From Sporosarcina sp. E16_8 (GTDB lineage: Bacteria > Bacillota > Bacilli > Bacillales_A > Planococcaceae), in contig NZ_JADPRZ010000003.1 in the NCBI RefSeq assembly GCF_017347095.1, forward strand, positions 215,627-279,626: a stretch of DNA of 64,000 nucleotides, written 5' to 3'. Positions 48,304-57,786 of the stretch are shown here, piece after piece (the stretch's first letter is position 1; every line of letters starts with the position of its first letter). The notes beneath the pieces were generated by a model. The model saw nothing but the letters and a program-made list of their open reading frames with translations. It had not been told where the DNA came from and ran no database searches. Made by a program: the position numbers and the translations under genes.

Positions 48304-48987
48304 TCATTTCGTGCTCGTTCGTGCTTTGCGTCTAAATTGTTGCATCGCGAACGTATGGGCATATTTAACTCTAGTTAAGCCGAACCACCAAAGGAACAGC
48401 ATGAAAGGGATAATCAGATAAAGCCAGAGATTGTCTACAGTGAGGATTCCATTATAGATAAAGTGAAGACTATACGGGGCTAGGAATGCTAGAAACAAAT
48501 ACATATTGATGTTTGATTCTACAGCAAATTTTGCTCGGCCAATATAATAGCCCATTACTACACCAAATAGAGCATGACTTGAAACAGGCAGTAAAGCCCG
48601 TAAAAATGCGGTATCCGCTCCAAATGCAAGTAGATAGATAATATTTTCAACCGTCGCAAAACCTAAAGATACGCTTGCACCATATAGGATTCCATCATAT
48701 GCATCTTCAAATTCAACATGCCTATAAATGGCTAGTAATAGGATAAGCCATTTAAAAAACTCCTCAAGCCCGCTCGTAAAAACAACATTTCGAATGAAAT
48801 AGTTAGAGAAGATGTTTTCCTCTTCAAATACGTGTTGAATGAACATTATCGGAAAAGTCATGATAGCGCCGTATATGAATGTATGGAATAATGTAAGTGA
48901 TGGTTCTTTTGCAATCTGTTTTCTTAAATAAAAATAGCTAAATAGCGCTAATCCCGGCGCAATCGCTACAGTGAATAATATGAACAT
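48304..48987 (-). CDS. prsW: PrsW-family intramembrane protease
   Basis: 227-residue membrane protein with seven or eight helices and the family's active-site pattern (GLEEFFKW, later SSHALFGVVMGYY). In B. subtilis PrsW makes the site-1 cut in the anti-sigma factor RsiW. Same place (ypdC, before sleB). No rsiW is in this window; the local anti-sigma RsiX is not a known target. Confidence 0.92.
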   Translation of the reverse strand: MFILFTVAIAPGLALFSYFYLRKQIAKEPSLTLFHTFIYGAIMTFPIMFIQHVFEEENIFSNYFIRNVVFTSGLEEFFKWLILLLAIYRHVEFEDAYDGILYGASVSLGFATVENIIYLLAFGADTAFLRALLPVSSHALFGVVMGYYIGRAKFAVESNINMYLFLAFLAPYSLHFIYNGILTVDNLWLYLIIPFMLFLWWFGLTRVKYAHTFAMQQFRRKARTSTK

Positions 48988-49047
48988 CGGCCGGCCCCCA
49001 TTCCGCTATATTATACCATGATTTCCCTTAAAAAGGAGGAACTACAT

Positions 49048-49986
49048 ATGAAGAAAAATATTCTACTTGTTCATACAGGCGGCACGATATCAATGGAACT
49101 GGATACAAAAACCGGCGGCGTTATGTTAAGCGCGGCAAATCCTCTCGCATTAGAAATCGACAACATTCAGCAATTTGCAAACATATCAGAAGTAGAGGCT
49201 TTCAATTTACCTTCTCCGCATATTACACCTGAACGAATGCTGGAACTCGAAGCACTGATTTCCCGTCTTATGAAAAATAATTCCTTTGATGGCATTGTCA
49301 TTACACATGGCACTGACACGCTTGAAGAGACAGCGTATTTCCTAGAGCTCTCTACGAACTTCAATATTCCTATTGTTTTAACAGGTGCAATGCGTTCTTC
49401 CAATGAAATCGGATCGGACGGCGTCTATAACCTGATGTCAGCAGTCAGAGTTGCCGCATCAGACGATGCAAATGGTAAAGGGGTACTTGTCGTGCTTAAT
49501 GACGAAATTCATACTGCGACGAATGTGACTAAAACACATTCTAGCAGTGTCTCTACCTTCCAAAGTCCACAATACGGACCCATCGGCATCGTAACAAAGT
49601 CAGCCATTCATTTCCACCATGCACCATTATCACGAACTTTTCTGCCTGTTGGCTCCATCAATAAAAAAGTAGCCATGTTTAAAATCTATGCCGGAATGGA
49701 ATCCGACTTGCTTGTTTCGATAACTTCTCTCGGCTATGACGGAGTCGTACTTGAAGGACTCGGACAAGGGAACGTCCCACCTGATTTGGTCGTTGGAATC
49801 AGACATCTACTTTCTGAAGGCCTTCCAGTTATATTAGTTTCCCGATGCTTCAACGGGATTGCGCAGGATATTTATGCGTACGAGGGCGGAGGAAAGATGC
49901 TGAAAGATATGGGCGTACGCTTCGAACACGGGCTCAGCGGCCAGAAAGCTCGTTTAAAGCTATTGCTTGAACTGTGTTCAGTATGA
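49048..49986 (+). CDS. ansA: Type I L-asparaginase
   Basis: Hydrolyses asparagine to aspartate and ammonia in the cytoplasm. 312 residues with both active-site threonine boxes, HTGGTIS and VITHGTDTLEETA, and the lysine region. No signal peptide. ATG 49048 follows AAGGAGGA; an in-frame ATG at 49018 is rejected. Lone plus-strand gene diverging from prsW. Confidence 0.94.
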   Translation: MKKNILLVHTGGTISMELDTKTGGVMLSAANPLALEIDNIQQFANISEVEAFNLPSPHITPERMLELEALISRLMKNNSFDGIVITHGTDTLEETAYFLELSTNFNIPIVLTGAMRSSNEIGSDGVYNLMSAVRVAASDDANGKGVLVVLNDEIHTATNVTKTHSSSVSTFQSPQYGPIGIVTKSAIHFHHAPLSRTFLPVGSINKKVAMFKIYAGMESDLLVSITSLGYDGVVLEGLGQGNVPPDLVVGIRHLLSEGLPVILVSRCFNGIAQDIYAYEGGGKMLKDMGVRFEHGLSGQKARLKLLLELCSV

Positions 49987-50026
49987 AGTTGTAATCGGTC
50001 GACATGGACGAAAAAAGGATGTTGAT

Positions 50027-50158
50027 ATGCAATTTGTCGAAAATCACGTTAGTATAGCATCAACTAGTTTTCAAATTATTCTAATTAGCTATCGGAACGG
50101 GATCCCTCTTTCTGTTGAAGAATTTCAACCAATTAGAGATTTGTTAAAATTAGAATGA
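50027..50158 (+). CDS. Possible small protein of 43 residues
   Basis: An open frame from ATG 50027 (AAAGGATG upstream) encodes FVENHVSIASTSFQIILISY...LSVEEFQPIRDLLKLE. It looks protein-like but is not recognised. It could be a remnant or a real small gene. Confidence 0.3.
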   Translation: MQFVENHVSIASTSFQIILISYRNGIPLSVEEFQPIRDLLKLE

Positions 50159-50274
50159 GTTAACGCCCAAAAATCGTTAGACACACGGAAATGCTGCAAC
50201 TATAGATTATTATGAAAATAGATTTGTTCGTGTGATTTCATAACAAAAAAACACCATCAAACAAATTTATGTAA

Positions 50275-50319
50275 ATCAAAAAAAGATGTAGCCATTTTTT
50301 CTGGTCACATCTTTTTTCT
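50275..50319. terminator. Bidirectional terminator
   Basis: AAAAAAGATGT, inner GCC/GGT, ACATCTTTTTT. A run on the left and T run on the right allow use on both strands, ending ansA and the minus-strand pseudogene. Confidence 0.8.
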
Positions 50320-50434
50320 GTTGTTATGTTTTTATTTCATGGCCCTGTTAAATAATAAAGTTGATAATTCGCCAAAGAAGAGGACCAATTACTCTCCACC
50401 TGTAAACTTCTTATTGAACTAACATACCATTAGT

Positions 50435-50761
50435 TCAATCCCCTAATTTCTTTTCCGTTTTGACTAAGAATTTTTCCCATGCTACACCACTATCGATATT
50501 TATGCGTTCAGCCAAATTGATCAGCCACCATATGCATTCTCCAATCTTATATTCAAGTTCTGTTTCAGTTTCCCCATTTATTGACCAACGACCCTATTGA
50601 GACATTGTTAGACGACCGACCAAACCAGCATCTGTTAGGAAAGCTAACGCATCTTCTTCTACTGACCATTCTTTTTCATGATATTGTCGTTCTAAACGAT
50701 GGTAGAGTTGCCTTAACTGTATAGAACGGTTTACAACTTCACTAAAATTCATATTTTTCAT
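50435..50761 (-). pseudogene. MazG-like family protein with in-frame amber codon
   Basis: A continuous frame of 108 codons from ATG 50761 to TGA 50435, broken only by TAG at 50594-50596 (codon 56). Before it: ERQYHEKEWSVEEDALAF and TDAGLVGRLTMSQ; after it: GRWSINGETETELEYKIGE, CIWWLINLAERI. This matches small MazG-like nucleotide pyrophosphohydrolases of Bacillales, in which a glutamine is expected at the stop, so one C-to-T change in CAG explains it. The helices on both sides are intact, so the loss looks recent. Confidence 0.75.
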
Positions 50762-51020
50762 TTTGTGTCCTTTCTTTTATAGACATCTATTGTTCACCAG
50801 TTTGCGTATTGGCAAGGGCTCCACCAAGAAACATATGTTCTCATTAGTGTTGTAACCTTAATCTAAATGAATACACAACAATAATTACTTCGACTAACCT
50901 GCCAATTGGTTGAAGTACACTCACTATACATGAGCTAGCATACAATTAAACAGATGGAGTGGATCCCATTAAACTAATCTGCTTAGTTATAATGAGAAGG
51001 ACATTAACAACCTTCTGCAT

Positions 51021-51248
51021 TTAATGTATCTGATATATGAAGAATTTCCCATCGAAATAATCTTCGTGTGTCAAAACTGATTCAAATGGTTCTCCTTCGC
51101 ATTTTCCAATCTTTTTATATTCACCTTTTGCTTCGATTAACTTACAATCTTCAAGCTCAATGAATCGGATCCTATGCCAATCGAGTATCATTCCATAATC
51201 ATTTTCACGGACTATATGACCCGTCACCGGATGCGCCAACATTTTCAT
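51021..51248 (-). CDS. Hypothetical protein, 75 residues
   Basis: Small, acidic soluble protein (DWHRIRFIELEDCKLIEAKG, EGEPFESVLTHEDYFDGKF). GGGGGAAACG precedes the ATG. No family is recognised. It lies in a decayed patch and overlaps, in another frame, the end of a broken reading frame upstream, so it may be accessory. Confidence 0.55.
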   Translation of the reverse strand: MKMLAHPVTGHIVRENDYGMILDWHRIRFIELEDCKLIEAKGEYKKIGKCEGEPFESVLTHEDYFDGKFFIYQIH

Positions 51249-51447
51249 TCCGTTTCCCCCTATTAATACACGTCAATTTCACTTTTTTCGATACCAGATG
51301 TGAAAATGCTGTGATATATTCTCCTTCAAATGCATATACACCAAGATGCTCGACCATAAATGTTTCATCATCCAGCCCTATTCACACTATAAAAGATCGA
51401 AACCATTTCTCGTCAACCATTCCGTGTGAATTAGTGTTTGTCAGCAC
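51205..51447 (-). pseudogene. Possible small gene broken by an in-frame TGA
   Basis: An 80-codon frame from GTG 51447 (GAGGAGAG about 10 bases upstream) with a TGA at 51382-51384 (codon 22). Around it: MVDEKWFRSFIV, stop, then IGLDDETFMVEHLGVYAFEG and EYITAFSHLVSKKVKL. Both halves look like one protein, with CGA to TGA the simplest cause. The family is not recognised and the true 3' end is unclear. Confidence 0.4.
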
Positions 51448-51560
51448 TATTTTTTAACTCTCCTCTACCATTTTACCTACCTTACGCAATAAATTTCAAT
51501 ATAATTTATATGGTAACTTTAACCTAAACTTTCCAAAATTATTTATATTAAGAACAATAG
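51448..51560. other. AT-rich non-coding stretch
   Basis: No coding frame or clear signal beyond the ribosome site of the broken frame to its left. It may hold the promoter for that message. Confidence 0.3.
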
Positions 51561-51660
51561 AGCAAGCGCCTGTTCAGCCCCGACAAGTAGGTTTGATGAA
51601 GTTCAATCCCTCCCCACGTTTTATGGGCCCAGAGGCCAGACGCTGGAGTCTAGACGTAAA
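51561..51660. repeat. Dispersed GC-rich intergenic repeat, longer copy
   Basis: AAGCGCCTGTTCAGCCCCGAC, a 50-base middle, then CCAGACGCTGGAGTCTAGACG. Both ends match the short copy at 19571-19617. Confidence 0.6.
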
Positions 51661-51711
51661 TTCGCTTTGTTACAACTTATCCACAGTACAAAATTTCATA
51701 ATTTCCTAGAC

Positions 51712-51764
51712 GACAAAAAAGGCTACTCTCCCTCCTGCTTGAATCAGGTGGAAGAGTAGCTTGT
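51712..51764 (-). terminator. Terminator after ypdA
   Basis: GCTACTCT and AGAGTAGC stem with an inner CACCTG/CAGGAG part, then CTTTTTTG on the minus strand. Confidence 0.85.
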
Positions 51765-51766
51765 TT

Positions 51767-52741
51767 TCATTTCACGGCATTTTGTTTTAATGCAATCTCA
51801 TGGGCTATTAATTCACCATGAAACTTACCATTTTCGATGAAAATCTCATTGGCATTATTCCCCGCAGCAATAACACCTGCAATAAAGAGCCCTTCGACAT
51901 TCGTTTCCATTGTTTCTTCATCGAAATAAGGACGACCACTTTCCTCTTCAATCGAAATGCCAACCTTTTTTAAGAAAGTATGGTCCGGATGATAGCCAAT
52001 CATTGCAAAGACATAATCATTTTCAATTTCAAACAATTCCCCCGCAATTTCAATCGAGACGGAAGCCTCAGTAATTTTGACGACATCCGCATTAAAATGC
52101 ATGGCAATTTCACCACCTCGAACGAGGCTATCGAATCCAGGTAAAATCCATGGCTTAACACTTGGTGAATAATCGGAACCACGGTAAACAACTGAAACCA
52201 ACGCACCAGCACGTTCCAATTCAAGAGCAGCATCGATTGAAGAGTTCTTTCCTCCAATAATAACGACCTTTTTTCTGAAGTAAGGATGTGCCTCTTCAAA
52301 ATAATGGAATACGTTGGGGAGATCCTCTCCTTCAATACCGAGTTTATTTGGATTGTCGTAGTAGCCAGTCGCGATTACCACATTGGTTGCTAAATACTCT
52401 TCTTTATCCGTCAAAATATGGAATCCCGTACTTAGTTTCGTAACATCCTCTACCCTTTCAAAACTATTGATAGGAATTTCTTTCAGTTCCGCAACTTTCC
52501 TGTAATAAACAAGTGCGTCATTACGCTTCGGTCTATCTATAGCCGTGATGAATGGAATATCCCCAATAGATAACTTCATGCTTGAACTGAAAAACGTCTG
52601 ATGCGTCGGGTAATGATAAATCGAATTGACGATATTTCCTTTTTCGATAACAAGAACATCAAGCCCCTGTTTTTGCAATTCTATTGCCGCCGACAGTCCA
52701 CACGGACCTCCCCCTACAACAATTACATCTTTTTGTATCAT
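51767..52741 (-). CDS. ypdA: Bacillithiol disulfide reductase YpdA (Bdr)
   Basis: NADPH-dependent flavoprotein that reduces bacillithiol disulfide and so closes the redox cycle for the thiol whose synthesis starts with BshA. 324 residues: VVGGGPCGLSAAIEL (FAD), a conserved Cys in GPCG, GGKNSSIDAALELERAG (NADPH) and NVEGLFIAGVIAAGNNANEIF. ATG 52741 gives the family N-terminus, though GGAG is 13 bases away; ATG 52777 inside the upstream gene is the alternative. Confidence 0.93.
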   Translation of the reverse strand: MIQKDVIVVGGGPCGLSAAIELQKQGLDVLVIEKGNIVNSIYHYPTHQTFFSSSMKLSIGDIPFITAIDRPKRNDALVYYRKVAELKEIPINSFERVEDVTKLSTGFHILTDKEEYLATNVVIATGYYDNPNKLGIEGEDLPNVFHYFEEAHPYFRKKVVIIGGKNSSIDAALELERAGALVSVVYRGSDYSPSVKPWILPGFDSLVRGGEIAMHFNADVVKITEASVSIEIAGELFEIENDYVFAMIGYHPDHTFLKKVGISIEEESGRPYFDEETMETNVEGLFIAGVIAAGNNANEIFIENGKFHGELIAHEIALKQNAVK

Positions 52742-52760
52742 TTTAGTTAAAACACTCCTT

Positions 52761-53546
52761 TTATACACTTTCTCCATAATTTACGACGATGACGTGGCAT
52801 TCAGGCGCTGCACCAAGCCTCAGCGGCAACGTAGACGTGCCATATCCATTGCTGATTAGCTTCGCCCTGCCCTTCTTCAATCGGAACGCTCCTTTTTCCT
52901 GCAGACCGTATTTACCGATTCGAATTTGTCCGCCATGTGTATGCCCCGCAAGCATCAATCGAGGCTCATATAACTGCTCCACTTTCCTGAATAGCGAAGG
53001 CGTATGTGTGACCAAAATAATATTGTCATACTGATTAACAAAACGGAGAGTCGAGTCGATATCGACATTACGACTTGATGGATCGTCTGTTCCAGCTATG
53101 CCCCAACATGCGTGCCCGGGAACAGCGACACTCTCGTTGTCAAGGATTTTCCCGCCATAACGGGTAATAAGCTCTCTCATTTCTACTTCGCCAACTTCAC
53201 GGTCATTATTACCCCAAACATAAAACAGCGGTCCCAATTGCGCTAACTTACGAATATTTTCAGCTATCCGTGTTAGGGGTACACCTCTTTCGGCAAGATC
53301 GCCCCCGATGATGACAATATCGATTTCATGGGTAGATTGAACTTTCTCAAGCAACTTGTCATCGATTTTACGCCGATGGATATCCGAAATGAAAAACACC
53401 GACATTTTTTTGTCAACCTGACCGCCAGACGAGACATCCATGTTATGGTAAACCACATTCCGTCTTCTAGCACTCATAAACATGTATATTAAAAATCCAA
53501 TCATCAGTGAAACCGATGATCCTATCATTTTATTAACCGTAACCAT
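52761..53546 (-). CDS. ypbG: Membrane-anchored metallophosphoesterase (YpbG-like)
   Basis: 261 residues: one N-terminal membrane segment (SLMIGFLIYMFMSA), then a calcineurin-like domain with the metal motifs ISDIHRR (DxH), IGGDL (GGD), WGNNDRE (GNHD-like, N for H) and AGHTHGGQIRIG. The substrate is unknown. ATG 53546 is chosen; the longer frame upstream runs through repeat DNA. Same place as ypbG. Confidence 0.88.
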   Translation of the reverse strand: MVTVNKMIGSSVSLMIGFLIYMFMSARRRNVVYHNMDVSSGGQVDKKMSVFFISDIHRRKIDDKLLEKVQSTHEIDIVIIGGDLAERGVPLTRIAENIRKLAQLGPLFYVWGNNDREVGEVEMRELITRYGGKILDNESVAVPGHACWGIAGTDDPSSRNVDIDSTLRFVNQYDNIILVTHTPSLFRKVEQLYEPRLMLAGHTHGGQIRIGKYGLQEKGAFRLKKGRAKLISNGYGTSTLPLRLGAAPECHVIVVNYGESV

Positions 53547-53562
53547 GCCCACCTTTCTTAAG

Positions 53563-53852
53563 TAAAGCCCAAGAGCCTTGGTAGACCCGAAAAACGGTGG
53601 CCGACTAAATTCGTCACGTACTGTGGCAACGTTGGCACTAGAACGTCCTGTACGTCGGATGGCCTTAAGATAAAGGCGCACTTTAGCCTTTATTTTATGG
53701 ACTGAAGCGACAGAGGGAGGCAGCCTGAGATCGCGACCTCCTATCGCAACAAAGAGGGATGCCTTCTTAAGTCCCTCTCCGCTGCCTAACCCACTTCGTG
53801 CGGGTCCAGTGGCTAGGCGCAGGAGCTAGACACTGTTCCGTGTCGAAAACCT
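53563..53852. repeat. Block of dispersed intergenic repeats
   Basis: A GC-richer non-coding block with AAGAGCCTTGGTAGACCC at one end and GTGGCTAGGCGCAGGAGCTAGAC at the other, and an inner pair AGAGGGATGCCTTCTTAAGTCCCTCT. It looks like several repeat units joined. No gene is seen. Confidence 0.5.
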
Positions 53853-53871
53853 ACACTTTCCTACTATTCAT

Positions 53872-53914
53872 AAGAAAAAGGCAAAGAATCTACACTTCGC
53901 CTTTTTTCACACTG
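53872..53914 (-). terminator. Terminator after the LysM gene
   Basis: AAAAAGGC and GCCTTTTTT with an inner AAG/CTT, U run on the minus strand. Confidence 0.75.
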
Positions 53915-53921
53915 CTATTTC

Positions 53922-54584
53922 TCAAGGTATGACTAGCGTCTGTCCAACCCCGATTTCATTTGATGATAAACCGTTCGCACTTTTAATCTTGTCGACGCCA
54001 TCGCCGTTACCATAGTATTTCAATGAAATACGATAAAGGTTTTCATTACTGCCAACCGTATGGGTTTTTGCTACTGGCTTAGGCTCAGGTTTTACTTCCG
54101 GTTTCTTCTCCGGCTTAGGTTCTACTTTTACTTCTGGTTTCTTTTCTGGTGCTGGATTGACATTCACGACAGGTTTAGAAACTGGTTTCTCCTCAACTTT
54201 TGCTTCGGGTTCAGTTTTCTCAGCACTCTTTTCTTCTTCTTTACTAGTTGCTTTTTTTTCATCGTCTTTATCAGCAACAGTAGTGTTTCCAACTGGCTTC
54301 TCACTATTCATTTCAAAGAGTGTGCCGGTGTCCCCACCTTTTGCTGACGTACGATCACCCGGAGTATAAAAATCTGAAATAATATACACTAAAATGAGTA
54401 CCGGAATAAGTGTGAATAGACCAAGAATAACATTAATCATCGTATGGCTGGATTTCTTTTTAGGCTTACGACCTTTCCTATGCAATTCGCTACGCGATGG
54501 AAGCTTGCTAATGTCATGACCATCGTCTAGACCGATTTCCTTCCTGTGCTCTTCAAAGTCAGTCTTATAATCATCATTTTTCAT
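53922..54584 (-). CDS. ypbE: LysM-domain membrane protein (YpbE-like)
   Basis: 220 residues: cytoplasmic N-terminus with basic RKPKKKS, one membrane helix ([22 protein letters not shown], about 48-70), a linker rich in Lys, Pro, Glu with EKKPEVK repeats, and a C-terminal LysM domain (about 172-220) that binds peptidoglycan. Between recQ and ypbG as B. subtilis ypbE; ypbD, which lies between in B. subtilis, is absent. Confidence 0.88.
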   Translation of the reverse strand: MKNDDYKTDFEEHRKEIGLDDGHDISKLPSRSELHRKGRKPKKKSSHTMINVILGLFTLIPVLILVYIISDFYTPGDRTSAKGGDTGTLFEMNSEKPVGNTTVADKDDEKKATSKEEEKSAEKTEPEAKVEEKPVSKPVVNVNPAPEKKPEVKVEPKPEKKPEVKPEPKPVAKTHTVGSNENLYRISLKYYGNGDGVDKIKSANGLSSNEIGVGQTLVIP

Positions 54585-54723
54585 CGCTACATTCTCCTAT
54601 CACATGGTGCTATTCTTTCATTATGACGAATTTTGTCGTAAAAATCAAATACATCTTGGTGTATTTGCGCCGAGGTTAGCAGGTGTACTTCTGCTGAATT
54701 ACGTTATATCGACAAAGAACCCT

Positions 54724-56160
54724 TTATCCAAGAAGCCCTGTAAGCCTTTCCTCCCAATCCATCAATCGTTTATCCGAAACGATTGATTTTTGTGCATTAA
54801 GTATTAAACCATCTGCTGTTCCGCAAACCGAACAGCAATACTTCGGTTTCATTCCACATGCCTCACCGTAAAATTCTAAAATCTCTTCTCGAATACATCT
54901 TTCCGAATGAACTAATCGAAGCATTATCTGTAGTTGTTCCTCTTTTTCACGTATTAATTCATTCATCCTAAAAATGACATCTTCAATCGGCATCCGTTCG
55001 ATATAGTAGTCTATGACACGTTTTCCGGTTTCGCTAATTCGTGCCAGCTCAGCAGCTTCAGCAGGCGGGTAATTCTCTGTAAGAAGACTTTCATAGTGCT
55101 TGATTTCCCATTCTTGAGGAATATCATCTTGGATGATGAAGCGAGTTCTTCCTTCATCATCGGACGAAAAAAGTAACGTCGCTGCCGATAATTCACCATC
55201 ACGTCCCGCACGCCCCACTTCCTGAATGTAACTCGCAATGGCTTGAGGTACATGTTCATGAATCACTTGACGGATATCGTCTTTATGTATACCCATTCCA
55301 AACGCATTTGTAGCACATATCCAGCTAATTTCACCATTGATAAATTGTTCCTGTATGAACGCTCGATCTTCTTGCTCTTTGCCAGCGTGATAAGCTGCCA
55401 CAGCAACACCTTCCTCCTGAAGAAGGAGAGATAGTTCATCCGCCCGCTTGCGCGATGCAACATAAATGATTCCAGGTCCCGCCATTGTTACTATACGGTT
55501 CTTAATCCAATCCGTTTTCATATTTCCATTATCGACTTTGACAATTGAATAAGAAATATTTGGGCGGTCCAGCGAATGTTGATGAATTGCAGGCATTCGA
55601 AGTTGCAAATACCGGCAAATATCAGCCTTTACTTTATCATCTGCTGTTGCCGTGAGAGCCAAAATACCCGGTCGATTCAATCCTTCAAAAAATTCACCTA
55701 GTCGCAAATAATCCGGTCTAAAATCAAATCCCCATTGAGAAATACAATGAGCCTCATCGACAACGATTAACGACAAATGAATGTTACGTAAATGAGCAGC
55801 GACATTTTTTTGCAACAACATTTCAGGTGATATGAAAATGAATTTATAGCGGCTTAATTCCCCCATTATCCTTTTTTTCTCAGCATAAGAAAGAAATGAG
55901 TTTAACGCAACAACCCGTTTTTCGCCGTTCCTTTTCATGATTGCCACCTGGTCTTCCATCAACGCGACGAGTGGTGAAACGATTAAGACTGTACCTTCAA
56001 ATACATAGGCAGGTAATTGGTAGCAAAGTGACTTCCCTATACCTGTAGGTAAAATAGCAATTGTGTCCTTGCCTGCAATCACGTCTCGTATGACATCTTC
56101 TTGACCTGCCCTGAATTGATCAAAACCGAATCTTTCTTTTAATAATTTGTGAATAGCCAT
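54724..56160 (-). CDS. recQ: RecQ-family DNA helicase (short RecS type)
   Basis: 3'-5' DNA helicase for recombination and stalled-fork repair. 478 residues: Walker A LPTGIGKSLCYQLPA, DEAH box VVDEAHCISQWGFDFR, motif VI QEVGRAGRDG, and a C-terminal zinc cysteine set (CIREEI...CGMKPKYCCSVC). No HRDC domain, as in the short Bacillus paralog called RecS. Its start overlaps the ypbB stop. Confidence 0.94.
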   Translation of the reverse strand: MAIHKLLKERFGFDQFRAGQEDVIRDVIAGKDTIAILPTGIGKSLCYQLPAYVFEGTVLIVSPLVALMEDQVAIMKRNGEKRVVALNSFLSYAEKKRIMGELSRYKFIFISPEMLLQKNVAAHLRNIHLSLIVVDEAHCISQWGFDFRPDYLRLGEFFEGLNRPGILALTATADDKVKADICRYLQLRMPAIHQHSLDRPNISYSIVKVDNGNMKTDWIKNRIVTMAGPGIIYVASRKRADELSLLLQEEGVAVAAYHAGKEQEDRAFIQEQFINGEISWICATNAFGMGIHKDDIRQVIHEHVPQAIASYIQEVGRAGRDGELSAATLLFSSDDEGRTRFIIQDDIPQEWEIKHYESLLTENYPPAEAAELARISETGKRVIDYYIERMPIEDVIFRMNELIREKEEQLQIMLRLVHSERCIREEILEFYGEACGMKPKYCCSVCGTADGLILNAQKSIVSDKRLMDWEERLTGLLG

Positions 56161-57200
56161 TAGTTCCCTCCTCCCGTCCGCGCGCCTAAAATAAGACGAA
56201 GTTGAAAATAGGAGAGCTTTTCGAATTCAGATTTCAGCAAGCGAAGTCTACGGGTACCAATTTCCTTCACTTTTGCAGCTACTGCTTCTGCATCTTCCGC
56301 AGAAACAAACTGTGTTAGGGGAAATTCTGCGTCATTAATAGACATTTCTACAAAATGATCTTCAATTGTACTCTTTTTCAAGTTGCGCGCCGTCACAATT
56401 TCATCTAGAGAAAAGCCACGATCGAAAAGCCGCTTCGTTTTTACAGATGAATCCGTCAAATATGTTGAAACCTTGACACTATCAGCTAGTTTTCGCAAAA
56501 AAGGCAAATCAGAAGACGGTATAATGACAGCAAGCATCATATGTAGGCCTTCTATAAATAATAGACGGATGTCGAATGGATTTAGTTTCAACTTTTCTGC
56601 TAACTGATCCCATGTCCAGCCTGTCAGACCGAAACCACTTAGGCGATGAGTGATAATTATTTTTTGTCTTTCATCCATTTCACTTCGAGTAAGACATAGT
56701 CGAATTTCCTCGCTGATGCCATCAGCAAATACAGGATCACTAATTCGCTGATTATGTAGTAGCATTTTAACAAAAGATTGAATATCACGGTCTTTTTGAG
56801 CGGGCATGAACGACTTGTGCTTTGCTTTGAAATTCGAAACCGTCTGCACAGCGAGCGATAATCTTCCGTAAAAGATCATTTCTCGACCTCTATAATCCCA
56901 GCCGTTAAATCTATAGGTAGGTGATTTTCCTGCTTCCATACGACCTTGCTCCGTCAATTTGACGAAGGAATCATCCATCGTTGAGATGAAACCCCAATCC
57001 CTTAATTGGTTAGCCGCCTCATCGAATCGTTCAGCTGTCAGTTTCGGTACTATTCCAAAGAATTCTTTCAGGCCATAATATTCAACATCTTGCAGTGTTT
57101 GTCCCGATCGTTTGCCGCGTAATAGGTGAAGTCCTGCATAGATTGTACGTTCACCGTCTATTCTGCCTATGATGGTTAATAGTATTGAAGATAGTTTCAT
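56160..57200 (-). CDS. ypbB: YpbB-like protein with helix-turn-helix C-terminus
   Basis: 346 residues. The C-terminal part (about 255-300, GFSLDEIVTARNLKKSTIEDHF) matches the HTH_40 helix-turn-helix often found beside or fused to RecQ; the N-terminal part is helical and unassigned. Translational overlap with recQ points to a shared task. GGAGG precedes the ATG. Function unknown. Confidence 0.88.
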   Translation of the reverse strand: MKLSSILLTIIGRIDGERTIYAGLHLLRGKRSGQTLQDVEYYGLKEFFGIVPKLTAERFDEAANQLRDWGFISTMDDSFVKLTEQGRMEAGKSPTYRFNGWDYRGREMIFYGRLSLAVQTVSNFKAKHKSFMPAQKDRDIQSFVKMLLHNQRISDPVFADGISEEIRLCLTRSEMDERQKIIITHRLSGFGLTGWTWDQLAEKLKLNPFDIRLLFIEGLHMMLAVIIPSSDLPFLRKLADSVKVSTYLTDSSVKTKRLFDRGFSLDEIVTARNLKKSTIEDHFVEMSINDAEFPLTQFVSAEDAEAVAAKVKEIGTRRLRLLKSEFEKLSYFQLRLILGARTGGGN

Positions 57201-57232
57201 TTTGAATTCCTCCGATTAACAAATGTTTTTTG

Positions 57233-57261
57233 TTGAAAACTCTTGTCAACATCATTAGAAT
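57233..57261 (+). promoter_or_regulatory. Sigma-A promoter of fer
   Basis: TTGAAA, 17-base spacer, TAGAAT, about 50 bases before the fer start. Confidence 0.75.
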
Positions 57262-57270
57262 GAAAGGTGA

Positions 57271-57561
<291 letters not shown>

Positions 57562-57571
57562 CTATATACAT

Positions 57572-57728
57572 TGAATAAATGAATACCTATATAAAATGAG
57601 CGAAGGCAGCATTCAAGGGGTAGCCAAAGCCATAAGACTGGCGCGAGCTGCCTAGCTTATGGCTCGTGGCATCCCTTAGCGCTGTAGCGAATTTAATGGG
57701 ATTCTTTATTACAACATATATAGAACGC
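57572..57728. repeat. Structured intergenic repeat with long hairpin
   Basis: AAGGGGTAGCCAAAGCCATAAG pairs with CTTATGGCTCGTGGCATCCCTT across an 18-base loop. The flanks (AATACCTATATAAAATGAGCG and ATTACAACATATATAGAAC) match flanks of the hairpin-less copy at 63785-63872. Confidence 0.55.
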
Positions 57729-57772
57729 AGAAAAGGTCGTCCCGGAAAATACCGGGACGACCTTTTCTATTA
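57729..57772. terminator. Bidirectional terminator between fer and ribU
   Basis: A perfect 17-bp stem (AGAAAAGGTCGTCCCGG) with loop AAAATA. Confidence 0.95.
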
Positions 57773-57786
57773 TAGTTATACTTTTT

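Noticed and set aside
49967..50026. Longer version of the small plus-strand frame after ansA
   Set aside because: It overlaps the end of ansA and has no ribosome site; only the part from 50027 is kept, with low confidence.
53547..53681. N-terminal extension of the metallophosphoesterase
   Set aside because: It is formed by repeat DNA; the membrane-anchor start at 53546 fits the family.
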